A stretch of 64,000 nt of DNA from Polaromonas sp. (GTDB lineage Bacteria; Pseudomonadota; Gammaproteobacteria; Burkholderiales; Burkholderiaceae_C). Shown piece by piece: positions 16,478 to 24,703 of the stretch. Under the pieces are notes generated by a model, which ran no database searches, had not been told where the DNA came from, and worked only from the letters and a program-made list of their open reading frames with translations. The stretch lies in NCBI GenBank assembly GCA_025362315.1, contig JANYGP010000036.1, positions 24,569 through 88,568 on the forward strand. Reading direction: 5' to 3'. Every line of letters starts with the position of its first letter. Position 1 is the first letter of the stretch. The position numbers and the translations under genes are program-made.

Positions 16478-18274
16478 TCACGTCATGGGCGGGGTGGATG
16501 CCAGAATTTCGTCAATGGTGGTCAAGCCCTCGGCGACTTTGAGCGCACCGCCCAAGCGCAGTGGCTGCATGCCGTCAGCAACTGCTTGAGCCCGCAGCGC
16601 ATCCATGCTGGGCTCTTTGGACACTTTGTCCTTGAAAGCTTCCGTTACCACCAGCAACTCATACAAACCCAGCCGGCCCCTGAATCCTGTCAGGCGACAG
16701 TCGACACAACCCACTGGTTTGTAGGGCCGATAACCGCCATTGAGCTGCCACGGTTTGACCAGTTCGGTCAAGGCATCACGCGATGCGTCTTCGCTCTTTT
16801 CACGGCAAGCGCTGCACAGTGTGCGCACCAGCCGCTGGGCCAGCACACCCAGCAGCGTGGCATTGATCAGATAGGGCGGGATGCCCAGCTCCATCAAACG
16901 CGACACGGCTGACGGTGCGTCGTTGGTGTGCAATGTGCTGAAAACCAGGTGACCTGTCAGCGCTGCCTGCACAGCCATTTCAGCGGTTTGCAAATCACGG
17001 ATTTCGCCGACCATGATGATGTCCGGGTCCTGCCGCATCAGCGCGCGCAGGCCCTCCGGGAAATCAAAGTCAAGATGGGGTTGCACTTGTGTCTGGTTGA
17101 ACGACGGCTCAATCATCTCGATCGGGTCTTCCACCGTGCTGACATTGACTGCTTCAGTCGCCAGCCGTTTGAGCGTCGAATACAGCGTGGTGGTTTTGCC
17201 CGAACCGGTGGGCCCGGTGACCAGAACAATGCCGTGCGGGCGCTGCACCAGGGTTTGCCAACGTTTGGCATCGTGGTCTGAAAAGCCCAGCGCGTCCAGG
17301 TCCTTGGCGGTGGAGTCCGGGTCAAAAATACGCATCACCATTTTTTCGCCAAAGGCGGTGGGCAATGTCGACAGGCGCATTTCAATTTCATCGCCAGCCG
17401 GGTTGCGGGTCTTGATGCGGCCGTCTTGCGGGCGGCGTTTTTCAACAACATCCATGCGGCCCAGCAGCTTGATGCGCGCTGTCATCGCGTTGTGCACACC
17501 CATCGGCAGCTGGTACACCAGATGCAGCACGCCGTCGATGCGAAAGCGGATCACGCCCTGCTCGCGGCGCGGCTCCAGGTGAATGTCACTGGCGCGTTGG
17601 TCAAAGGCGTACTGCCAGAGCCAGTCCACCACCTGCACCACGCCCTGGTCGTTGGCGTCCAGCTGCTTGCTGCTTTTGTTCAGCTCGACCAGTTGCTCAA
17701 AGCTGGCACCGCCGGCATTGCCGCCAGACTTGATGGCCGCCTTGACCGACTTGGCCAGTGCAAAAAACTCGGCCGTGTATTTGCTGATGTCCAGCGGGTT
17801 GGCTACCACCAGGCGCACGCTGCGCCGGGACTGCCGCTCCACTTCGCCAACCCAGTCGGTGACAAAAGGCTCGGACGTGGCAATGACCACCTCGGTGGCT
17901 GTGACTTGCACTGGCAGCACCTTGTGCCGCTCGGCATAGGTGGCGGACATGGCATCGGCCACTTTGCCCACATCGACCTTGAGCGGGTCAATGCGCAAAT
18001 AATTCAGGTTGGCACGGCCTGCCAGCCACTGCGCCATCATGTCAATGTCCAGCGGCTTGCCGTCTGCCACGCGCGTCATGCTGACGCTGGCCAGGCGAAT
18101 CAGCGGCGGCTGCGCGCTTTGCACCTGCGAGCAACGTGCGATGGTGCGAGCAGCTTCGGCCGGGCTGATGATGCCGTCGTCGCCCAGCCACTCCACCAGC
18201 TTGCGCCAGTCCAGCGGGCCGACGTGAGGAGTCCGGACAGATCTGCGTGGGGCAACGATGGGTGTGGCGCTCAT
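16478..18274 (-). CDS. Stand-alone GspE/PilB-like secretion ATPase
   Basis: The 598-residue ATPase has an N-terminal GspE_N-like domain (about 1-170) and a C-terminal hexameric motor: Walker [23 protein letters not shown], Walker B DPDIIMVGEIRD and FSTLHTNDAP. A zinc-binding cysteine set follows (CSAC ... CVDC). ATG 18274 gives the MSATPIVAPRR start; the frame open to 18565 overlaps the neighbouring gene. It is distinct from the gspE at 52314 and has no pilus or secretion genes beside it, so it could drive a dispersed type IV pilus or a second export system. Confidence 0.85.
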   Translation of the reverse strand: MSATPIVAPRRSVRTPHVGPLDWRKLVEWLGDDGIISPAEAARTIARCSQVQSAQPPLIRLASVSMTRVADGKPLDIDMMAQWLAGRANLNYLRIDPLKVDVGKVADAMSATYAERHKVLPVQVTATEVVIATSEPFVTDWVGEVERQSRRSVRLVVANPLDISKYTAEFFALAKSVKAAIKSGGNAGGASFEQLVELNKSSKQLDANDQGVVQVVDWLWQYAFDQRASDIHLEPRREQGVIRFRIDGVLHLVYQLPMGVHNAMTARIKLLGRMDVVEKRRPQDGRIKTRNPAGDEIEMRLSTLPTAFGEKMVMRIFDPDSTAKDLDALGFSDHDAKRWQTLVQRPHGIVLVTGPTGSGKTTTLYSTLKRLATEAVNVSTVEDPIEMIEPSFNQTQVQPHLDFDFPEGLRALMRQDPDIIMVGEIRDLQTAEMAVQAALTGHLVFSTLHTNDAPSAVSRLMELGIPPYLINATLLGVLAQRLVRTLCSACREKSEDASRDALTELVKPWQLNGGYRPYKPVGCVDCRLTGFRGRLGLYELLVVTEAFKDKVSKEPSMDALRAQAVADGMQPLRLGGALKVAEGLTTIDEILASTPPMT

Positions 18275-18335
18275 GCTCTGGACTTTAACGCAAGCGCTTG
18301 AGCCAGATACCTGCATCCACCGCCCTGCAGAGCGA

Positions 18336-19121
18336 TCAAACAACCGGCTTGAAAAGCCGCAACCACTTCTTGGCAGGCAAGCCAAAGCACGACTCAATGT
18401 CCGCCGCACGATTGACCAGATCGGCCCGCTCTGGCCGCGTGGGCTCGCGCTGGGCCAGAACCACGGTGTTGCCCTCTTTGGTGGGCCTGAAAGCCCAAAG
18501 CGCCTGCGGGCCAAATGCCTCGGCAATTTTGGCCAGTGACTGCTCGTAACTGGCATTGCGGCCAAACAGGTTGACGGTCATCACGCCGTTTTCAGCCAGC
18601 AGCCGGTAGCAGTTTTCATAAAACGCAAGGCTGTCCAGCACCGGCGCAGCGGCTTCATGGTCGTACAGGTCCACATGCAGCATATCGACCGTCTCAGCAT
18701 GTTGCGGCTTTTGTATTTCCAGCCCGGCGTCGGCCTCAATCACTGTCAGGCGTTTGTCGTCTCTGGGCAGCTTGAACCAGGTGCGGCAGGCCGTGATGAC
18801 CTGCGGGTTGATCTCGATGGCCATCGTGGACATGCGCAGCTTTTTGTAGCAAAACTTGGTGAGTGTTGCCGCGCCCAGCCCCAGCTGCATGGCCTTCAAT
18901 TTGGGTACCGCCAGCGGGTTAAAAAACAGCAACCCCGCCATCATGCGCTGCACGTATTCAAGTTCAATGTCATACGGCTCATCCAGCAACATCGAGCCCT
19001 GTACCCACAGCGTGCCCAGGTGCAGGTAGCGCACATCCCCGTAATCGGAAAAGTTGACCTCGGGCAGCGCAGCCAATGCTGGCGAATTTTTGGCTGGCGG
19101 ATTTTGGAAGTTTTTTGTCAT
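18336..19121 (-). CDS. Spermidine-synthase-like methyltransferase-fold protein
   Basis: The roughly 261-residue protein has a Rossmann-like core (LGLGAATLTKFCYK, AIEINPQVITACR, DMLHVDLYDHEA) as in polyamine synthases and related SpeE-like proteins. The full spermidine-synthase residue set is not evident, so polyamine synthesis is not certain. ATG 19121 overlaps the glycosylase stop by four bases (ATGA), indicating coupling to 19118-19630. Confidence 0.75.
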   Translation of the reverse strand: MTKNFQNPPAKNSPALAALPEVNFSDYGDVRYLHLGTLWVQGSMLLDEPYDIELEYVQRMMAGLLFFNPLAVPKLKAMQLGLGAATLTKFCYKKLRMSTMAIEINPQVITACRTWFKLPRDDKRLTVIEADAGLEIQKPQHAETVDMLHVDLYDHEAAAPVLDSLAFYENCYRLLAENGVMTVNLFGRNASYEQSLAKIAEAFGPQALWAFRPTKEGNTVVLAQREPTRPERADLVNRAADIESCFGLPAKKWLRLFKPVV

Positions 19122-19630
19122 TGGCCTGAATTGTCCAGCAAGCCACGCTGGTGAAACACGTCGCGCCAAGCAGCCAGTTTGCGGTCAAAACTCCAGGATG
19201 CATTGGCGGGACTGGTGGACGGCAGTTTAAACACAGGCAAGCCAAGCAGCTGGGTGTGGCGGGCCTGTTTGAAACTTTCGCCGCCGTTGTGGGCGATGGC
19301 TTGCAAGTCAGGGCACCGGGTTTTCAAAGCTGAAAAGTCATTTAACTCAGCACTGCGAATGGCACTGTCCAGGCTGCCTTCACGCTCACAGGCGGCGTAA
19401 ACGTCCCACAGACCCAGGCGCTTTGACAGCAGCCATTTGCTGCGTATTTGATAGCTGCTAGCGCCCATATCATGGGATCTACAGCCGAATAGTGCATACA
19501 AAATCGGCCAGAAGTGGTTGCGTGGATGGCCGTAGTATTGCTGGGCCTGCAAAGACGCCACACCGGGAAAGCTGCCCAGGATCAGCATCCTTGTCTGCGG
19601 TGAAACCAGGGGCGCCAGTCCGGTCAGCAT
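19118..19630 (-). CDS. DNA-deoxyinosine/uracil glycosylase (MUG-like)
   Basis: The 170-residue protein of the uracil-DNA glycosylase superfamily carries ILGSFPGVASLQAQQYYGHPRNHFW at the N-terminus and LPSTSPANAS at the C-terminus, matching the hypoxanthine-DNA glycosylase branch. It would excise deaminated bases. A dispersed repeat copy at 19443 is translated in the middle (CRSHDMGASSYQI), where relatives have a loop. It overlaps tatD by 7 bp and the next gene by 4 bp, so the three form one operon. Confidence 0.87.
   Translation of the reverse strand: MLTGLAPLVSPQTRMLILGSFPGVASLQAQQYYGHPRNHFWPILYALFGCRSHDMGASSYQIRSKWLLSKRLGLWDVYAACEREGSLDSAIRSAELNDFSALKTRCPDLQAIAHNGGESFKQARHTQLLGLPVFKLPSTSPANASWSFDRKLAAWRDVFHQRGLLDNSGQ
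19443..19486 (-). repeat. Dispersed palindromic repeat, copy D (in frame inside the glycosylase gene)
   Basis: On the minus strand: GCTGTAGATCCCATGATATGGGCGCTAGCAGCTATCAAATA, with the CCCATGATATGGG palindrome intact. It is translated in frame with no stop. Confidence 0.75.
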
Positions 19631-20472
19631 GTCAGCAATGCTTTCAGCCGTGGCAAAGCCTGAAGCGCATTGGCAGTGGTGGCCTGTGCCAGTTCATCAA
19701 CCGGCATGCCGCGCAGGTTTGCCACATGCTGTGCAATGCGCGGCAGTTCGGCTGGCTGGTTTCGGCCTTGGGCCACGCCGCGTGCACGATCTGCTGCTGT
19801 TGTGTAAAGCCAATGGGGCGGTATGTCGGGCGAATCGGTTTCCATCACCAGTGCTGACAACGGCAATTGGGCAGCAAGGCGTTGCAGCTGGCGTGCGTTG
19901 TCATAAGTAACCGCGCCGCCAAAACCGAGTTTGAGCCCCAGCTTGACCAGCACCTCGGCCTGCTGAAAGCTGCCATTGAAAGCATGGGCAATGCCAGTCC
20001 AGTCGCCTGAAGGTGCAATGTCCCGCAAATGCTTGGCAATGACGTCTGCAGACTGCCGCACATGCAGGATGACCGGCAAACCGTGTGTTTTGGCCAGTTT
20101 GAGCTGCTCCCGGTAAAAAAATGTCTGGCGTTCGCGCATGGCAGGCTGGACCAGTTCAGGCAGAAAAAAGTCCAGGCCAATCTCACCGACTGCAACCAGA
20201 CGTGGATCGGATTGACGAAGGTTTAACTCGCGGTCCAGCGCTTTCAGGTCCGAGTCCTGCGCTTGCGGCACTGAAACCGGGTGAATGCCCAGCGCATAGC
20301 TGTACCCAGACTGGTGGGCCAGCAAACGCACGGCTTCAAAATTGTTCACGCACACTGCGGGCAGCACGCAATGCATCACACCGGCTGCACGGGCGCGCGT
20401 CGCGACTTCTGGCGCATCGGCGCCAAAGTCGCTGGCGTCCAGATGGCAGTGGGTGTCTATCCAGTTTGTCAT
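19624..20472 (-). CDS. TatD-family metal-dependent hydrolase
   Basis: The 282-residue TIM-barrel deoxyribonuclease-type enzyme begins MTNWIDTHCHLDA with the metal-binding HxH. It then has VAVGEIGLDFF (metal Glu), LPVILHVRQS, GIAHAFNGS and METDSPDIPP, the TatD signatures. ATG 20472 is chosen; the frame open to 20544 adds a non-conserved leader. It is the first gene of the operon with the glycosylase and spermidine-synthase-like protein. Confidence 0.9.
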   Translation of the reverse strand: MTNWIDTHCHLDASDFGADAPEVATRARAAGVMHCVLPAVCVNNFEAVRLLAHQSGYSYALGIHPVSVPQAQDSDLKALDRELNLRQSDPRLVAVGEIGLDFFLPELVQPAMRERQTFFYREQLKLAKTHGLPVILHVRQSADVIAKHLRDIAPSGDWTGIAHAFNGSFQQAEVLVKLGLKLGFGGAVTYDNARQLQRLAAQLPLSALVMETDSPDIPPHWLYTTAADRARGVAQGRNQPAELPRIAQHVANLRGMPVDELAQATTANALQALPRLKALLTC

Positions 20473-20559
20473 GTCAGGTGGTGCAGAAAACTGCAAATTA
20501 TGATAGGGTGCGACCAGGAAGAAAATCAACATTCGGCAGTTCAACTCACAGGCAAACCC

Positions 20560-21492
20560 ATGAGACGATCCGCGCTTTACAGCAGCTCAGGCAAACCCAA
20601 GATACCCGAGCAAGAAAAACAGGTGGAGCCTGAGGTTACTCCAGGCACGGATGGGCGGCGCAAGCGCCTGCAAAATGCTTTGCATCAGCGTTTGAGACTC
20701 CACCAATTCAAATTGCTGTGGTCAGCCCTGCTTTTGTTAGCCGTGCTGCTGGCTGCCAGTTTGTACGCTGCAAAGACGGGTGACCGCAAAATCACCCAGC
20801 AGGACATCAATGCCGCGGTGCTGAAAACACTGGAAACGACACAGTTGCCGTCGGCCGCCGCCAAGGCTTATGAAACGATCTTGCCTTCAGTGGTTCAGGT
20901 CATGGGCTACAGCAAAAAAAATGATGGAAAAGAAGGCAAAAACGATGAGGAAGCGGAGCGCAGCGTCGGCACCGGTGTGGTGATTGTTGACAAAGGCATC
21001 ATCCTGACCAACCTGCATGTGGTGCAGGGCGCCGATATCATTCACATCACATTTTCTGATGGCATGACTACCACGGCGTCGATTACTGGCGCACAGCCTG
21101 AAAATGACCTGGCCGTGCTGCAGGCCCACAAGATTCCGGACGACATGATTGCTGCAACCATGCGGTCTACCGCAGACCTGCGGCCAGGCGATCAGGTGAT
21201 GGCAGTCGGCTTTCCGTTTGGCATTGGGCCGTCAGCGTCCAGCGGCATTGTGTCGGGCCTGAAGCGGACATTTCGCTCGCCTGAAGGCCGCCAGGAAATG
21301 CGCAACCTGATTCAGTTTGATGCGGCTGCCAACCCCGGCAATTCCGGCGGGCCGCTGGTCACCATGGACGGCGAGGTGGTCGGCATCGTCACGGCTATTT
21401 ACAACCCGAACCAGCAGCGTACTTTTGTGGGGATAGGGTTCGCTGTTCCGATTGAAAACGCGGCAGCAGCGGCTGGCATGCCACCGTTTTAA
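20560..21492 (+). CDS. Membrane-anchored trypsin-like (S1C/HtrA-type) serine protease without PDZ
   Basis: The 310-residue protein has a charged cytoplasmic N-terminus, one transmembrane segment (about 50-70, LLWSALLLLAVLLAAS) and a periplasmic trypsin fold. Catalytic residues are His in LTNLHVVQG, Asp in ENDLAVLQ and Ser in NPGNSGGPL. It ends right after the fold (IGFAVPIENAAAAAG), so the PDZ domain of DegS/DegQ is missing. ATG 20560 is used; the longer frame upstream overlaps tatD. It begins the protease-moxR-DUF58-VWA cluster, suggesting periplasmic maturation linked to the MoxR chaperone genes. Confidence 0.87.
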   Translation: MRRSALYSSSGKPKIPEQEKQVEPEVTPGTDGRRKRLQNALHQRLRLHQFKLLWSALLLLAVLLAASLYAAKTGDRKITQQDINAAVLKTLETTQLPSAAAKAYETILPSVVQVMGYSKKNDGKEGKNDEEAERSVGTGVVIVDKGIILTNLHVVQGADIIHITFSDGMTTTASITGAQPENDLAVLQAHKIPDDMIAATMRSTADLRPGDQVMAVGFPFGIGPSASSGIVSGLKRTFRSPEGRQEMRNLIQFDAAANPGNSGGPLVTMDGEVVGIVTAIYNPNQQRTFVGIGFAVPIENAAAAAGMPPF

Positions 21493-21543
21493 CCTGACAA
21501 CTTTTACTCAACCCTTTCTCAACTTTTTTCAAATTTGACCCCC

Positions 21544-22548
21544 ATGCAAGAAAACCAGAACACCGCCCAGCTGATGGAACAAATCCTGTACGAAGTCAAA
21601 CGCATTGTCGTCGGGCAAGACAAGTTTTTAGAACGTGTGATGGTGGCCATCCTGGCGCAGGGCCACTTGCTGGTTGAGGGCGTGCCCGGCCTGGCCAAGA
21701 CCCTGACCGTCAAGACGCTGGCCAATACCATCACAGGAGACTTCAAACGCATCCAGTTCACGCCCGACCTGGTACCCGCTGACCTGATCGGTACGCGCAT
21801 TTACAACCAGAAAACAGGCGACTTCAGCACGTCGCTGGGCCCGGTGTTTACCAACCTGCTGTTGGCAGACGAGATCAACCGCGCGCCTGCCAAGGTGCAA
21901 AGCGCCTTGCTTGAAGTGATGCAGGAAAGGCAAGTCACGATTGCGGGCGTCACGCACAAGGTGCCCTCGCCTTTTTTGGTCATGGCCACGCAAAACCCGA
22001 TTGAAACCGAGGGCACTTACCCGCTGCCTGAAGCGCAGGTTGACCGCTTCATGATGAAGGTGCTGGTGGACTACCCGACGGATGAAGAAGAATTTGTGAT
22101 TGTGCAGCGCGTGACTGGCCCGGCAGTGGCCGTGTCAGCCGTGGCCACCACCGCGCAGCTGGCTGCGCTGCAGGCTGAATGCCGCAGGGTGTATGTTGAC
22201 CCGTCGCTGGTGCAGTACGCGGTGAAACTGGTGTCCGCCACCCGCAATCCTGAAAGGCATGGCATCAAGGATGTTGCCCGATTCATGACTTTTGGTGCCA
22301 GTCCGCGGGCCACCATCAACCTGACAGAAGGTGCCAGGGCCCTGGCGATGCTGCGTGGTCGCAGTTACGCCTTGCCCGAGGACATGACCGATCTCGTGCC
22401 TGATGTGCTGCGGCACCGGCTGGTGCTGTCGTACGAAGCCCTGTCGGAAGGATTGACCGCCGACACTGTGGTCAGCAAGATCATGGCCAGGATTCCTCAA
22501 CCGGCCAAGCCCCTCGCTCATGAAGCACATGAACAACTTGCAGCCTGA
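21544..22548 (+). CDS. moxR: MoxR-family AAA+ ATPase
   Basis: The 334-residue ATPase has a short lid (QLMEQILYEVKRIVVGQDKFLER), Walker A variant VEGVPGLAKT, Walker B LLLADEINRAP, sensor region MATQNPIETEGTYPLPEAQVDRF and the C-terminal GASPRATINL motif. MoxR proteins act as chaperones with VWA partners, encoded just downstream. ATG 21544 is chosen over TTG 21535. It overlaps the DUF58 gene by about 29 bp. Confidence 0.93.
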   Translation: MQENQNTAQLMEQILYEVKRIVVGQDKFLERVMVAILAQGHLLVEGVPGLAKTLTVKTLANTITGDFKRIQFTPDLVPADLIGTRIYNQKTGDFSTSLGPVFTNLLLADEINRAPAKVQSALLEVMQERQVTIAGVTHKVPSPFLVMATQNPIETEGTYPLPEAQVDRFMMKVLVDYPTDEEEFVIVQRVTGPAVAVSAVATTAQLAALQAECRRVYVDPSLVQYAVKLVSATRNPERHGIKDVARFMTFGASPRATINLTEGARALAMLRGRSYALPEDMTDLVPDVLRHRLVLSYEALSEGLTADTVVSKIMARIPQPAKPLAHEAHEQLAA

Positions 22549-23479
22549 ACAAACCGGAGGTGCCGAGCAGCTGCTGCGCCGCCTGGAGTGGACGGTGCTG
22601 CGCCGCCTGGACGGCTTGCTGCAGGGCGACTACCGCACGCTGATGCGCGGCACCGGGATGGACCTGGCTGACCTGCGTGAATACCAGCACCATGACGATG
22701 TGCGCCACATCGACTGGAATGTCACAGCCCGCCTGCAGCAGCCGCATGTGCGTGTGTTTACCGAAGACCGTGAAATGAGCGCCTGGTTTTTACTGGACCT
22801 GAGCCCGTCGATGGATTTCGGCTCGGGCAGGCAGCGAAAAAAGCAACTGTCTGCTGAATTTGTCGCGGTGCTGGCGCGCCTGTTGACGCGACACGGCAAC
22901 CGGGTGGGCGCCATGCTGTACGGCTCAGGTGTGGACGCTGTCATCCCCGCACGCGGCGGGCGGCAGCATATTTTGCAACTGCTGCACAGGCTGCAGACCA
23001 GACCCGATGCACCCCAGGCCGGGTCAACCCGACTGCATGAATTGCTGGAGTCCGCAGCGCGGCAGATCCGACGCCGCTCGACTATTTTCGTGGTGTCCGA
23101 CTTCATCAGCGAAGCCGGTTGGGAAAAGCCGCTGGGCATGCTGGCGCAGCGCCATGAAGTCGTTGCGGTGCGTTTGCTGGATGCCATGGAGCTAGAGTTG
23201 CCCGACTTGGGCCTGATCCCGATTCTGGATGCCGAGACCGGCGAGCAGTTGCTGGTGGACACCAGCGACAGGAAATTCAGGAGGCGCTTTGCAGCGATTG
23301 CGGCGCAGCGTGAAGCAGACCTGCGGCTGGCCCTCGGCAAGGCCGGGGTGGACACGCTGGAGCTGTCCACCGATGGCAACCTGGCAGACGCGCTGGTCCG
23401 GTTTGTTGACATGCGCAAGCGCCGCGCCCGCTTGTCTGCTGGCGGCGCATTGCCTGCGCACCTGCAGCGTGCAGCTTGA
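22520..23479 (+). CDS. DUF58-domain protein (MoxR-associated)
   Basis: The 319-residue protein carries the DUF58 hallmark LREYQHHDDVRHIDWNVTAR and a degenerate VWA-like strand (FLLDLSPSMDFGSG). It belongs to the MoxR/DUF58/VWA modules thought to assemble or insert metal into extracytoplasmic complexes. A second ATG at 22529 is possible. The start overlaps moxR, implying translational coupling. Confidence 0.88.
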   Translation: MKHMNNLQPEQTGGAEQLLRRLEWTVLRRLDGLLQGDYRTLMRGTGMDLADLREYQHHDDVRHIDWNVTARLQQPHVRVFTEDREMSAWFLLDLSPSMDFGSGRQRKKQLSAEFVAVLARLLTRHGNRVGAMLYGSGVDAVIPARGGRQHILQLLHRLQTRPDAPQAGSTRLHELLESAARQIRRRSTIFVVSDFISEAGWEKPLGMLAQRHEVVAVRLLDAMELELPDLGLIPILDAETGEQLLVDTSDRKFRRRFAAIAAQREADLRLALGKAGVDTLELSTDGNLADALVRFVDMRKRRARLSAGGALPAHLQRAA

Positions 23480-23509
23480 AGCAATACTAAGGACCCAAGG
23501 ACGCGCAAC

Positions 23510-24601
23510 ATGAATCTTTTTGCAACCTGGCCCGTGACATTTTTGTGGCCCCAGTTTTTGTGGCTCCTGCTGGCCCTGCCGCTGCTGGTTTTGCTGTACG
23601 TCTGGCTGCTGCGCCGCAAGAAAAAAATGGCGCTGCGCTATGCCAGCCTGTCCATCGTGCGCGAAGCCATGGGGAAGGGCATCAGCAGCAAGAGGCACAT
23701 ACCGCCCGTGTTGTTTTTGCTGTCTTTGGCCGCCATGCTGGTGGCGTCCAGCAGGCCATCTGCCGTGATCACGCTGCCAGCCGACCAGCAAACCATCATG
23801 CTGGCGATGGACGTGTCGGGCAGCATGCGGGCCACCGATGTCAAACCCAACCGGCTGGTGGCTTCGCAAGACGCTGCCAAGGCGTTTCTGGCAGAGTTGC
23901 CGCGCAACATTCGCGTGGGCATTGTGGCGTTTGCCGGCACGGCGTCAGTCGTGCAGCCGCCCACCCTCAGCCGCGAAGACCTGGTGGCGGCCATTGACAA
24001 ATTCCAGCTGCAGCGCGGCACGGCTATTGGCAATGGCATCGTGGTGTCTCTGTCTGAGTTGTTTCCGGATGCTGGCATTGATGTGCAGTCCATGATGGCA
24101 GGCCGTGACCGCCAGCGCGGTGTGGCGATTGACCAGGCACCTGGGCTTGGCAGAGATGGCAAAGAAAAGAAGACCCAAGCTCCATTTGTGCCTGTAGCGC
24201 CCGGATCTTATGCGTCAGCAGCTATCATTTTGCTAACGGACGGCCAACGCACCACGGGCGTTGACTCGATGGACGCCGCCAAGGCAGCGGCTGACCGGGG
24301 TGTGCGCATTTACACGGTTGGCATCGGGACGGTGGATGGCGAAACGATTGGTTTTGAAGGCTGGTCCATGCGCGTCAAACTCGACGAAGAAACCCTCAAG
24401 GGGATTGCGCGCAACACGCAGGCCCAGTATTTTTATGCGGGTACTGCGAGTGACTTGAAGAAAGTCTACGAATCCCTCAGCTCACGCCTGACAGTGGTGA
24501 AAAAAGAAACGGAAATATCGGGCCTGCTGGCGCTGGTGGCTGCGGCTTTTGCGCTGTTGTCAGCCGGGCTGTCGCTGGCCTGGTTCAACCGGATTTTGTA
24601 A
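23510..24601 (+). CDS. VWA-domain membrane protein (BatA-like)
   Basis: The 363-residue protein has two N-terminal membrane segments (around FLWLLLALPLLVLLYVWLL and PPVLFLLSLAAMLVA) and a von Willebrand A domain with the metal site DVSGSMRATD and LLTDGQRTTG. A C-terminal membrane segment (ISGLLALVAAAFALLSAGLSL) closes it. A dispersed repeat copy (24191-24236) is translated just before the LLTDG strand (PVAPGSYASAAI). Partner of MoxR; no BatB-E or TPR gene follows. Confidence 0.9.
   Translation: MNLFATWPVTFLWPQFLWLLLALPLLVLLYVWLLRRKKKMALRYASLSIVREAMGKGISSKRHIPPVLFLLSLAAMLVASSRPSAVITLPADQQTIMLAMDVSGSMRATDVKPNRLVASQDAAKAFLAELPRNIRVGIVAFAGTASVVQPPTLSREDLVAAIDKFQLQRGTAIGNGIVVSLSELFPDAGIDVQSMMAGRDRQRGVAIDQAPGLGRDGKEKKTQAPFVPVAPGSYASAAIILLTDGQRTTGVDSMDAAKAAADRGVRIYTVGIGTVDGETIGFEGWSMRVKLDEETLKGIARNTQAQYFYAGTASDLKKVYESLSSRLTVVKKETEISGLLALVAAAFALLSAGLSLAWFNRIL
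24191..24236 (+). repeat. Dispersed palindromic repeat, copy E (in frame inside the VWA gene)
   Basis: CCTGTAGCGCCCGGATCTTATGCGTCAGCAGCTATCATTTTGCTAAC: the 5-prime TGTAGCGCCC and the AGCAGCTATCA...TGCTA module are clear, the middle palindrome is degenerate. The right half is used to code a conserved strand. Confidence 0.6.
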
Positions 24602-24703
24602 AGAAGCGCTCAGACATAACTGATTTTTTGACGCCCCTTTCCTACAAGGTAAGAAGGAGCAATATTTGGGCGTACCTGCCAATATTTACAATTGCTTCAG
24701 CAA

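Noticed and set aside
15716..16912. 398-codon open frame on the plus strand
   Set aside because: Shadow of tctA, tctB and the GspE-like gene.
24602..24703. Terminator between the converging VWA gene and the 406-residue gene
   Set aside because: CCTTTCCTAC/GTAAGAAGG pairing is imperfect and without a proper T-run.
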